From Actinomycetes bacterium (lineage in GTDB: Bacteria > Actinomycetota > Acidimicrobiia > Acidimicrobiales > SZUA-35): a DNA stretch of 63,135 nt. The translations under genes and the position numbers were made by a program. The DNA is taken from the NCBI GenBank assembly GCA_024276425.1, contig JAJRXF010000129.1, forward strand, positions 1 through 63,135. Reading direction: 5' to 3'. The notes below the pieces were generated by a model. The model was not told the origin of the DNA, did no database searches, and saw only the letters and a program-made list of their open reading frames with translations. Below are positions 54,456 through 62,534 of the stretch, piece after piece. The number at the start of each line of letters is the position of its first letter. Position 1 is the stretch's first letter.

Positions 54456-55530
54456 TGTTCCCCTCCGGTCGCGGACCCTCGACCACCACGGCTAGCCGGG
54501 TCAACTCGGCGACGCTATCTGGGTCGATCATTCCAGCCGGAAGATGGGTTGCATTCGACGCTCCACAGGCCAGAGCCAAGCGTAGGGCCTCCACCGGACC
54601 ATTCTCCCACGCCAAGGCCAAGCCGCCGAAGAAGCTATCTCCGCTCCCCGTCGGGTTCAGAACCCGAGGGGCATCAACCTTGCCCCACCACCAGGCCTGG
54701 CCATAGCTCAGAACTGCTCCGCCCGAACCCAGGGTCAAAACGGCAGTGCCATCAATCCGCTTCGCCAACTCCGTCGCGGCATGAGAGCCGACCACTCCAG
54801 CTTCAGGCAGAACCAGGTCTGCCCCGAACCGACACTCTGATTCTGGCAATACTGACTCCTGCCAGTCGTGTCCCAGGTACTCCAGCGCTTCAGACAGATT
54901 GACTTTCAGCACTGTGACAGATCGATCGCCGTCGATGATCTCGGCCAGCGCAGCCCAACTGGTGTCAACCCAAAGCTCAGCCGACGGCTCAATCGATCTC
55001 GCCAACTCACCCATGAGTCCGCCCGCTTCCCGGTCACCAACCGCAGGCAAGCTTCCGCTGAGCAACACGCGAGAATGGTCATCCTTTGGTGCGGTCAATT
55101 CAGCGACGAGCTCGAGGAACTCGGACCAGCTGGCCTCATCTATTGCTCCCGGCTCGTTGAAATCGGTCACGGTGCCACGTTGAACGTTGTCCCCATCAGC
55201 ACTCCGAGAACCGCTCACCTCAGTCTGAGAACCGACAATGGTGGTGCAGACCCGGGTTGGCAGGCTGGATTCGACCCACCGACAGTCCAAGCCAGCAAGC
55301 TGAGCCAAGCGCTTGATCTCGTCCCCCGTGCCTCCGCCGACCGGCCCACAAAGAACGGATGCACCCCCAAGGGCAGCAATCACCTTGGCCACGTTGGCCG
55401 CCTTGCCTCCGGGCTCAACAAAAACCTGTCGGGCTCGGTTGACCGCCCCGAAAGCGATCTCGTCAACGACCAAGGTTCGATCAAGGGAAGGGCTGGGCCC
55501 GACACAAATGATTTGTGTCGGTTCCGTCAT
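54448..55530 (-). CDS. PfkB family kinase, LacC/FruK-like (probable tagatose-6-phosphate kinase)
   Basis: A 360-residue PfkB kinase. The N-terminus CVGPSPSLDRTLVVDEI is the NPALDRT-type block of 1-phosphofructokinase and tagatose-6-phosphate kinase, followed by PGGKAANVAKVIAALGG. The ATP site NPTGSGDSFFGG with the catalytic aspartate lies near residue 308. Two large acidic insertions are present compared with the usual 310 residues. Next to a LacD-like aldolase it would phosphorylate tagatose 6-phosphate to the 1,6-bisphosphate. It overlaps genes on both sides (four and eight bases). Confidence 0.83.
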   Translation of the reverse strand: MTEPTQIICVGPSPSLDRTLVVDEIAFGAVNRARQVFVEPGGKAANVAKVIAALGGASVLCGPVGGGTGDEIKRLAQLAGLDCRWVESSLPTRVCTTIVGSQTEVSGSRSADGDNVQRGTVTDFNEPGAIDEASWSEFLELVAELTAPKDDHSRVLLSGSLPAVGDREAGGLMGELARSIEPSAELWVDTSWAALAEIIDGDRSVTVLKVNLSEALEYLGHDWQESVLPESECRFGADLVLPEAGVVGSHAATELAKRIDGTAVLTLGSGGAVLSYGQAWWWGKVDAPRVLNPTGSGDSFFGGLALAWENGPVEALRLALACGASNATHLPAGMIDPDSVAELTRLAVVVEGPRPEGNND

Positions 55531-56489
55531 ACCTCACCGTTGGCTTCGGCTTGTCGTCCGGACTCCTGAAAGGTCTGCACTCGTGCCATCGACGGTTGAG
55601 ATGCTGTTCCGCCTCGCCCACCGACCGAAAGGGATCCAACAGCTAAACCAAGGGCAAGAGAATCAGCTTCGTCCTGACCGGTCAGGACACCGGCCAGGAA
55701 ACCAGCATTGAAGGAGTCTCCGGCGCCAATGGCGTCGACAACTTCGACTGTTGCCGCCAGACGTGACCAGCGTTGTGAGCCGTGAACCACCAAGGCTCCA
55801 CTCCGACCGCGCTTGACCACAATGGTTTTGACTATGGTGCAAAGGTGGTCAATTGCCGACTCCAAACCGTCGTCACCGGCCTTGCCCGCCAGCAGGATTG
55901 CCTCCTCTTCATTGGGCAGCAAATAGTCACACTGGGCCAGCAAGTCATCCGCCTGCCAGGCCTCTGACGGGTCCCAATTGGTATCCATGGAGACCGTGCA
56001 ACCAGCGGCGCGAGCCTCCTTCAACAGATCGGCCAGAACCGTTCGTATCCCGGAGAGCAGGAACACTCCAGCAAGATGCACATGACGAGTCCGGGCGAAG
56101 ATTGAGCTTGGGGTGTGCTGGGGCAACAGGGCTGCCAATGACCCGGCGTAGGTCAGGATTGCTCGGTCATCACCATCAACGAGGTGGACACTAATTCCGG
56201 TCGATTGGGTCGGATCGGCCACAACCAAGGACGTGTCAACGCCGCACTTCCGGAGCTGGCCGATGCTGACACGACCGAGATCGTCATCTCCGACAACGGC
56301 AACAATGCCGGTTCGCAATCCGAGCTTGGCCAAGCCACAGGCCGTGATTGCCCCAGAACCACCAAGGGTCAGCGCTCCATCGTCGACCAAGGTTTCGGCC
56401 TGGCCGAACCGGGGAGCGATTCCTTCGCCCGACAAGATCAGGTCCGCGTTGAGATCCCCGATGACCAAGACGTCAAACTCAGGAGTCAT
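55527..56489 (-). CDS. PfkB family carbohydrate kinase, ribokinase-like
   Basis: A 320-residue kinase. It has VIGDLNADLIL, the GGSGAITACGLAKLGL block, DTNWDPSEAW and the anion hole and base in DAIGAGDSFNAGFLAG. The sequence is the ribokinase/2-keto-3-deoxygluconate kinase kind and differs clearly from the neighbouring LacC-like kinase. A free sugar released by the GH4 enzyme would need phosphorylation at C6 after ABC import, and this enzyme is the candidate. It is linked to the LacC-like gene by an ATGA overlap and lies 45 bases from the aldolase gene. Confidence 0.85.
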   Translation of the reverse strand: MTPEFDVLVIGDLNADLILSGEGIAPRFGQAETLVDDGALTLGGSGAITACGLAKLGLRTGIVAVVGDDDLGRVSIGQLRKCGVDTSLVVADPTQSTGISVHLVDGDDRAILTYAGSLAALLPQHTPSSIFARTRHVHLAGVFLLSGIRTVLADLLKEARAAGCTVSMDTNWDPSEAWQADDLLAQCDYLLPNEEEAILLAGKAGDDGLESAIDHLCTIVKTIVVKRGRSGALVVHGSQRWSRLAATVEVVDAIGAGDSFNAGFLAGVLTGQDEADSLALGLAVGSLSVGGRGGTASQPSMARVQTFQESGRQAEANGEV

Positions 56490-56533
56490 GGAAGACCATT
56501 CGAATCTCAGGAGTTCCGGACCAGTGCTTCACG

Positions 56534-57526
56534 TTAATAGGCCTCAAACCAGCGCTCTGTCACCGGCTCTGGATGAGCATAAACCGACCATGCCGATCGC
56601 GCGTGCTCGGTGACAATGTCACGCAGTTCCAACATTCGGTCAATACCCATACCAGTGAGGAATCGTTGCCGATCCTCCCCATCCACCTCGGTCGCTTCTC
56701 GCCATACCGCACGTCCGGCCAGCACCCCACTCGCACCGGCGTTGCACGCAATTCGGGCCTGAGCGGCGAAGAGGTCAAATCCAACACCGGCACTCAGCAA
56801 CAGCCAGGGAACCTCGCTTGCTTCGGTGAGTTCGATGCAAGCCTCGGTCCAATTCTGACGATCGTGATCAATATTGGAGTCAACGGGAAACTCCATCTTG
56901 AGCATGTCAATGTCCAGGGTTGAGAGCTGGCGGGCCGTCTCGATCACCACACGGCGTCGTTCCTCTGAACTCAATGGCGTGCCAGCATCGCGGGAGAAAT
57001 GAAGTGGTTCGACCACGAGGGGAAGTTCTGCCTTGGCACACTCGGCAGCAACATCATCCACGATCTGAATCTGGCTGGCGGCACGGTCAGCATCAGGATG
57101 AAAGTACAGCAACAGCTTTGCTGCACTGGCGCCCATCCGAACGGCTTTGGCCGCATCGAAGCCCTCGATAAGGACGGTGCGGCGATCGGTACTGGCGTCT
57201 TGGTAGCCGGTTTCTTCCACCGCCACGATGAGACCAGTGGAACCGGGGAGTTGCCCGGAGCGAATGATTTGGGCTGCACCGAATTCAGGGTCAACCAGAA
57301 CGCCGGTGACGTGAGGACCAATGGCTTCAATCACCTCACCTTTGAAACTGACGAGGTCTTCATATGGAACTGATGATGGATCATCGGGCGCCAGTGCTCG
57401 ACGAAGGTTGCCACGCTGGTCTGCGGCCACCAGGGCGAATCGGCCCTCCGAGTCAGCGATCTGGGCCAGGCGACGTTGCTTGCCAATGGATAAGGCCCGT
57501 GGTCCCGGGCGAGCAGGGGCGGTCAT
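56534..57526 (-). CDS. Class I aldolase of the LacD/DeoC type (probable tagatose-1,6-bisphosphate aldolase)
   Basis: A 330-residue TIM-barrel aldolase. It carries the LacD blocks DQRGNL (36-41), VDPEFG, VEETGY, GASAAKLLLYFHPD and the likely Schiff-base lysine K210 in DMLKMEFP, then LLLSAGVGF and GVLAGRAVW. The expected reaction splits tagatose 1,6-bisphosphate into dihydroxyacetone phosphate and glyceraldehyde 3-phosphate. A sulfofructose-phosphate aldolase (YihT) is a relative and the main alternative. It overlaps the GH4 gene by four bases. Confidence 0.87.
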   Translation of the reverse strand: MTAPARPGPRALSIGKQRRLAQIADSEGRFALVAADQRGNLRRALAPDDPSSVPYEDLVSFKGEVIEAIGPHVTGVLVDPEFGAAQIIRSGQLPGSTGLIVAVEETGYQDASTDRRTVLIEGFDAAKAVRMGASAAKLLLYFHPDADRAASQIQIVDDVAAECAKAELPLVVEPLHFSRDAGTPLSSEERRRVVIETARQLSTLDIDMLKMEFPVDSNIDHDRQNWTEACIELTEASEVPWLLLSAGVGFDLFAAQARIACNAGASGVLAGRAVWREATEVDGEDRQRFLTGMGIDRMLELRDIVTEHARSAWSVYAHPEPVTERWFEAY

Positions 57527-58893
57527 GATTTTCGGCTACCGTTCTTGCTAGAGGATTCAGAATCCGTCTCCGATAGGTAAGCAGGAAGGTATTCCTTCTC
57601 TGCTTCGACCATCTCATCAAACATGGCGCGAATCTCAGCCAAGGAGCACACCGCTGAGGTCAGCGGGTCGATCATCAGGGCATGAACGGCGGCTTCTCGA
57701 TCTTGATTGATGATCGAGTCAGCCACTAGATCGTGGAATGAGGTGTGCACATGGTCGAGGTTGGCCAGGTGGGTTGGCAGGGAGCCGAAGGGCTGAGGAT
57801 GAATGCCGTCACCGTCAATCGTGGCCCGCACTTCAACAGTGGCGCCGAGGGGTAGGTTGTCGACCAGCCGATCTGATGAACCGGTATGGCGATTCGGAAC
57901 GTTGACATAGACCTCGCATGGCTCATCGTTCTCGATGGCGTCCATGATGTAAGACGCGTACTCTGCTCCACGCTCAATCTCGATTGGCTCACCGCCGGAC
58001 AATCCTTGTCGAAGAATCTCATCGGCTTCAGCACGCCATGTTGGCCAATTGTTGGCGTAGAACCCGGACTCGCCTCGGTAGCCAGAGCGGGCGTACTTCT
58101 CGACCAGATCAGGACGCTTGCGGAAGAACTGTGTGTACTCCGAGGAGTGACCGCTGGTTTCGGTGGGAAAGGCCCCAAGCTGCTTCATCGTCTCAAAACG
58201 GATCAAATCCTGCTCGGCAATCTCGGGGTTCTCGGCCAACTCATGAAGACGGGGATAGACATCGACACCCTGGTGCTCCAGATCCAGGATCCACGACAAG
58301 TGATTGACACCTGCTGAACGGTAGGTGAGTTCAGAAACGGGGATGCCCAAGAACCCGGCCAGCTCTTCCACCGTGTGGGTGATCGAGTGGCATAGGCCAT
58401 AGATCGGCTGATCGGTCACCCGGCTACCGGTCAGGACGGTGAGTGACATCGGGTTGGTGTAGTTGAAAATGGTGGCCCTGGGGCAGAACTTCTTGGCGTC
58501 AGCCAGAATCTCGATCCAGGCGGGAAGGGTGCGCAAGGCTTTGAAGAGGCCACCAGGTCCGATGGTGTCGCCAATGCACTGGTCGATGCCGTACTTCATG
58601 GGGATGTCATAATCGTGGCGAACGTTGGCTAATCCGTGCACCTCGATGGTGTTAATAAGGTAGTCGGTGCCAGGCATCATGTCGGCTCGCTCCGTGCTTG
58701 ACTCGATCTTCCAGTCCCGGCCGGTTCGCTCGATCAGGTGCTCGCCAACCTGGTGGGCAAGCTCGAGTCGAATCGGGTCAACGTCGACCAGGGCGAAGAT
58801 GCCGGTCGGTAGGCCCGGTGTCGACAAGACGTCAGTCATCAACTCGGTTGCGAATTCGGCGCTGCCTGCACCGATGATGGTCATTTTCACCAT
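57523..58893 (-). CDS. GH4 family glycosidase, MelA-like (alpha-galactosidase type)
   Basis: A 456-residue NAD- and metal-dependent glycosidase. It shows the nucleotide loop IGAGSAEF (7-14), DTIGPGGLFKALRT, FNYTNPMSLTV, GLCHSITHTVEELAGFL and SAGVNHLSWIL with the metal-binding Cys and His, then NLPLGATVEV and HPQPFGSLPTHLANL. All match the E. coli MelA pattern as I know it more than the 6-phospho-glucosidase branch. It would cleave an unphosphorylated alpha-galactoside or close analogue in the cytosol after ABC import. An N-acetyl or uronic substrate cannot be excluded. Confidence 0.88.
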   Translation of the reverse strand: MVKMTIIGAGSAEFATELMTDVLSTPGLPTGIFALVDVDPIRLELAHQVGEHLIERTGRDWKIESSTERADMMPGTDYLINTIEVHGLANVRHDYDIPMKYGIDQCIGDTIGPGGLFKALRTLPAWIEILADAKKFCPRATIFNYTNPMSLTVLTGSRVTDQPIYGLCHSITHTVEELAGFLGIPVSELTYRSAGVNHLSWILDLEHQGVDVYPRLHELAENPEIAEQDLIRFETMKQLGAFPTETSGHSSEYTQFFRKRPDLVEKYARSGYRGESGFYANNWPTWRAEADEILRQGLSGGEPIEIERGAEYASYIMDAIENDEPCEVYVNVPNRHTGSSDRLVDNLPLGATVEVRATIDGDGIHPQPFGSLPTHLANLDHVHTSFHDLVADSIINQDREAAVHALMIDPLTSAVCSLAEIRAMFDEMVEAEKEYLPAYLSETDSESSSKNGSRKS

Positions 58894-58995
58894 GAGTATT
58901 CGTTGTCCTTCTACATTGCCGCGGGAAGCGGTACTCGTTGTTCTATTGATACGGGCTGATGCAGGCTTACCTGATGTGGGGCTACTTGGTGCTGG

Positions 58996-59823
58996 CTACT
59001 TGATGCCGGTCAGCGTGATGCCTCGAACAATCCAACGCTGAGCAAGAGCAAAGAGGAACAAGACGGGCATCACGATGAGGACCGAAGCAGCCATGGTCAG
59101 TTGAACCTGGTTAGTGTTCTGGTTGGAGTACCAGGTCAATATGATGGGCAGGGTGCGCTTGTCTTGCTCGGTAAGCACGATGAGTGGCCAGAGATACGCA
59201 TTCCAATTGGTCATGAATGTCAGCAATCCGAGAGTAGCCATGGCTGGTCGCAGCTGAGGAAGGACGATGGAGCGATAGATCCGAAACTCGCTGGCCCCAT
59301 CCACCCGTGCCGCCGCCAACAAGTCATTGGGGATCGACTTGCAGAACTGGGTCATTAAGAAGATGCCGAAGGCATCGACGAAGGCGGGAAGGACCAGCCC
59401 CCACAGGTTGTTAAGCAGGCCCAGCTTTACCAGAATTAGATAGCCGGGGATCATGGTGACCTGGGCGGGAACCATCATGGTGGCCAGGATGTACCAGAAG
59501 AACTTCTTGCTGCCCTTGAAGTCGAACTTGGCGAAGATGTAGCCAAAAAGAGTACTGGTGAACAGGGTGGCGAACACATTGGCGAAGGCTACGAAGGCCG
59601 AGTTGCGGTAGAAGAGCCCAAGCTTCAGGTCCGGATCCTCCAGGATGGTCCGGTAGTTGTCGAAGGTGAAGTTTTCTGGCCAGAATGTTGGCGGCGACTG
59701 CCGGATCTCAGCACCGGTTTTGAAGCTGGCCAAGATGGTCCACACAAAGGGGGCGGCGGCCACGAACGAAAAAGCAATCAAGACCAGGTAACTGGGTAGT
59801 CGGAATGAGCGAAGACGAATCAT
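58996..59823 (-). CDS. Carbohydrate ABC transporter permease (MalG/UgpE type)
   Basis: A 275-residue inner-membrane permease with six TM segments and the coupling EAA loop DLLAAARVDGASEFRIYRSIVLPQLRPA. It starts one base after the stop of the other permease, so the two form a pair in a CUT1 sugar importer. The ATPase subunit is not in the window; CUT1 importers in actinobacteria often use a shared MsmK/MsiK-like ATPase. The GH4 gene follows after a 102-base gap. Confidence 0.93.
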   Translation of the reverse strand: MIRLRSFRLPSYLVLIAFSFVAAAPFVWTILASFKTGAEIRQSPPTFWPENFTFDNYRTILEDPDLKLGLFYRNSAFVAFANVFATLFTSTLFGYIFAKFDFKGSKKFFWYILATMMVPAQVTMIPGYLILVKLGLLNNLWGLVLPAFVDAFGIFLMTQFCKSIPNDLLAAARVDGASEFRIYRSIVLPQLRPAMATLGLLTFMTNWNAYLWPLIVLTEQDKRTLPIILTWYSNQNTNQVQLTMAASVLIVMPVLFLFALAQRWIVRGITLTGIK

Positions 59824-59824
59824 C

Positions 59825-60871
59825 TCAGTACTCCCAATCCGAACGCAACAGTCTGGATTGCACCAGTGAGAGAACCAAGACGATCAAGAACAAGACCACC
59901 GAGACTGCGGCTGCCCAACCCATTCGCTGAAAACGGAACGCACTTTCGTAGATGTCCAGAGACAGGGCCCGAGTCTGGTCATTGGGTCCACCCCTGGTCA
60001 TCACCTGGAAGAGATCGAACACTTGGAAGGCAGAGATCATGGTCAGAACCGAGGCCAACATGATCGTTGGCCTCAGAAGTGGGATGGTGACGTGACGAAA
60101 GAGGTGCCAAGGCTTGGCCCCGTCAATAAGGGCGGCTTCCTTGACCGACTGGGGCACACCCTGCAGGGCGGCAATAAAGATGATCAGGTTGTAGCCGAGG
60201 TCTTGCCATAGGTAGGCGATGAGGACGGCGAAAAGCGAAACCGGGATGCCAAGCACCGTCAGGGATGGATCACTGGTCCAGGCAATGATTGTTGTTTCGC
60301 CCAATACCTTGCTGATCAGGGCATTGAGCAGTCCTCGCTGAGGACTCAGAATAAATCCCCACATGATGGCAACACCGACGGCTGAGGTAAGGACCGGTAA
60401 GAAGAAAAGGTTGCGGAACACCGGGCGCATCCGCTGATGGACTGATTCAATGAGGGAGGCAAGGGGCAGGGTGATGGCCAGGTTGAGGGGCACCACCAGG
60501 AAGGCGAATAGGAGAGTAGTTCGCAAGCTGAGATGGAATTGGCGAACCTCTAAGGGCGCTTCCTGGGAGAAATCGGCCATCTTCTGGAAGTTCTCGACCC
60601 CGACAAAGGGGTTCTCACCGCCTAGCCCAAGGATCGGTCCGCCAGTTCGACGAGCGCTGTAGTCAAAGAAGGACAGGGCCAGGGCCCAGATAATGGGCAA
60701 GACGGAAAAGACCGCCATATAGAGCACCATGGGCGTAACCATTCCGAAGACGAACCGTCGCTCTGCCCCCTGGCGGCCGGTCAGGAACAATGAGCGCTTG
60801 GTCGGGAGCTTCGCCACTTCCTCAGACGAAGTCTCGGTATCCAACGGCTTGGTTGTTGATGACGGGGTCAT
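59825..60871 (-). CDS. Carbohydrate ABC transporter permease (MalF/UgpA type)
   Basis: A 348-residue permease with a 40-residue cytoplasmic N-terminus, six TM segments and the coupling loop SVKEAALIDGAKPWHLFRHVTIPLLRPT. A periplasmic-side loop with GLGGENPFVGVENFQKMADF between TM1 and TM2 is typical of UgpA/LacF-type members. It lies 150 bases after the binding-protein gene, with a stem-loop between, and one base before the second permease. Confidence 0.93.
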   Translation of the reverse strand: MTPSSTTKPLDTETSSEEVAKLPTKRSLFLTGRQGAERRFVFGMVTPMVLYMAVFSVLPIIWALALSFFDYSARRTGGPILGLGGENPFVGVENFQKMADFSQEAPLEVRQFHLSLRTTLLFAFLVVPLNLAITLPLASLIESVHQRMRPVFRNLFFLPVLTSAVGVAIMWGFILSPQRGLLNALISKVLGETTIIAWTSDPSLTVLGIPVSLFAVLIAYLWQDLGYNLIIFIAALQGVPQSVKEAALIDGAKPWHLFRHVTIPLLRPTIMLASVLTMISAFQVFDLFQVMTRGGPNDQTRALSLDIYESAFRFQRMGWAAAVSVVLFLIVLVLSLVQSRLLRSDWEY

Positions 60872-60951
60872 CTTGGTTCCTCTCAGCGAACGGGGTAGCA
60901 GACGACGGGCACGACAGGTGAAGAGTCGGAGAGATTCAAATGGAGCGATAG

Positions 60952-60990
60952 GCGGGTTTGCCAGCTTCTAGAAAGACATGGCAAACCCGC
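60952..60990 (-). promoter_or_regulatory. Intercistronic stem-loop between binding-protein and permease genes
   Basis: GCGGGTTTGCC (60952-60962) and GGCAAACCCGC (60980-60990) form a perfect 11-pair stem with a 17-base loop, 32 bases after the binding-protein stop. No U-tract follows on the minus strand. As in other sugar ABC operons, such a stem may protect the 5' part of the mRNA or stop some transcripts so that the binding protein is made in excess over the permeases. Confidence 0.6.
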
Positions 60991-61022
60991 ACGGGGAGAG
61001 TTACAAGAAACTCAGTTCGCTA

Positions 61023-62384
61023 CTAGCCAATGGTTTCGTTTGCTTCACGCTCCATATTGGCAAGGGCGTCAGTAATGGACTCATTGCCTTGCAACACCTG
61101 AAGGATGCGCTCATAGGTGATGTCGTACCAGATCAGATCACGGTCGGGCAGATCACCAACATATTGACCATATTCAAGCAAAGGCAGGAACGTAGCGAAG
61201 TGGGGGAAGTCGGCCACCAGGGCATCGGCATTGGCCCCACTGGCATTCGCCTTCAGAGCAGGCAAGGTGCCAGCACCAGCATTCCATTGGATGGCGTTGG
61301 CCTCATTCAAGGTCACGTATTCAACAAACGCCCAAGCAGCCTCTTGCACCTCACTGCCGTTGGAGACCGTGAGGCCCCAGCCCGAATCGGCAACGAATGT
61401 TGGGTCGTCCCCCATGCTGGGCAGGGCAGCATAGGAGGTCACCTCGGCAACCTCGGGGAAGTCGCCGGCATAGTCAGCAATGACCCAGGGCCCAACGAGG
61501 CCAGTAGCGCAGGTCTCTTCGAAGAAGCAGTCGCCAACCCAGTTATTGAGGTCGTTGTAGAGAACCGGGTCGACTAGTCCCGCATCCACCATGGCCACCA
61601 TCTGTTCCAGGGCAGCCTTGCCTTCCGGGGTGTCGATGGTGAAGGCAGAACCATCTTCAGCGAGGTAGGAGCCACCTTGTTGCACGATCATGGAATAGAA
61701 GGTGTAGGGGATAGCGTCGCTGGAGGTAAACATGTAACCAGCGCGGGTCATGTCGCCTTGGCCACCGATCGACATCTTGGCTGCGTCGGCGATGAAGGCG
61801 TCCCAGTCGGCCCAGCCAGCAGCAGGATCAATTCCAGCCTCTTCAGCCATGGCTTCATTGATCAGGGTCGCGCCATACTCGATGTTGAATTCTTGGGGCA
61901 TGCCATAGAGGGAATCACCGCAGGTATAGCCATCGATGGCTGCTCCGAAGAACAGCTCTTCGGCCTTGGCCTTGGTCAGAACGTCCTCTGGCACAGTGGC
62001 CAGGTTGTCAGCGTAGCTGCAGGTCCAGCTGCCAAAGACCTGGAGAACGTCAGCTTCGGTTCCGGCAGGAAGCGAGGTCTGCAGAGTCTGGATGTAGGTG
62101 TCGTAGTCGAATGTCTCGAACTCGATTGTGACACCTGGGTTTTCGCCCTCAAAGGCAGTGGCCAGGTCTTGCAGACCACTATTGAATGCGTCGTTCTGGT
62201 GGGTCCAGACTCGGATGTTTCCGCTGATGTCACCAGACGCTTCGCCGCTAGCATTGGATCCCGACTCGGAGCCGCCGCCATCTGAGGCCGAGTCAGAGCT
62301 AGATGAACTTCCGCTACAGGCGGCGGCTACCATGGCTAGTGCGAGTGTCGTCACAGCCCACATGGATCTATTGGTCTTTCGCAT
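61023..62384 (-). CDS. Sugar ABC transporter substrate-binding lipoprotein
   Basis: A 453-residue CUT1 binding protein. The signal peptide ends in the lipobox AAAC with the lipid-modified cysteine at residue 23, followed by a Ser/Gly-rich linker (to about 53). The mature domain starts GNIRVWTHQND and has the family features LQDLATAFEGENPGVTIEFETFDYDTYIQTLQ (two blocks) and AWAFVEYVTLNEA. Two Cys pairs (SWTCSYAD with GYTCGDS, and VGDCFFEETCATG) suggest disulfides outside the membrane. AGGGAGAG stands before the ATG. It would deliver an alpha-galactoside-like sugar to the permeases downstream. Confidence 0.93.
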   Translation of the reverse strand: MRKTNRSMWAVTTLALAMVAAACSGSSSSSDSASDGGGSESGSNASGEASGDISGNIRVWTHQNDAFNSGLQDLATAFEGENPGVTIEFETFDYDTYIQTLQTSLPAGTEADVLQVFGSWTCSYADNLATVPEDVLTKAKAEELFFGAAIDGYTCGDSLYGMPQEFNIEYGATLINEAMAEEAGIDPAAGWADWDAFIADAAKMSIGGQGDMTRAGYMFTSSDAIPYTFYSMIVQQGGSYLAEDGSAFTIDTPEGKAALEQMVAMVDAGLVDPVLYNDLNNWVGDCFFEETCATGLVGPWVIADYAGDFPEVAEVTSYAALPSMGDDPTFVADSGWGLTVSNGSEVQEAAWAFVEYVTLNEANAIQWNAGAGTLPALKANASGANADALVADFPHFATFLPLLEYGQYVGDLPDRDLIWYDITYERILQVLQGNESITDALANMEREANETIG

Positions 62385-62440
62385 TGTGTCTCTCCCTAAA
62401 TGGTCAGCCGACCATCGAGGCCGGACTGGTTTGCTGTTTG

Positions 62441-62456
62441 ATCTCGTGTTCGAGAT
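62441..62456. promoter_or_regulatory. Operator-like palindrome upstream of the sugar operon
   Basis: ATCTCG-TGTT-CGAGAT is a perfect inverted repeat with a four-base centre, 57 bases before the binding-protein ATG. A second small repeat, TGGTC-AGCC-GACCA (62401-62414), lies closer to the ribosome site. The 16-base size suits a LacI- or GntR-type repressor. The regulator gene is not in the window. Confidence 0.4.
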
Positions 62457-62534
62457 TCTCTTGATTCAGATATGTGCTCTTTGGTCGGTTGAAGTGTCGG
62501 TCAGAACGGATAGTTGGGGTGTGAACGCTCGCGT

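Noticed and set aside
55527-57526. Sulfoquinovose (sulfo-EMP) pathway
   Set aside because: A LacD/YihT-type aldolase and a PfkB kinase would fit, but the MelA-like GH4, AgaS-like protein and LacC-like second kinase fit the tagatose route better, and no sulfolactaldehyde reductase or sulfosugar isomerase is present.
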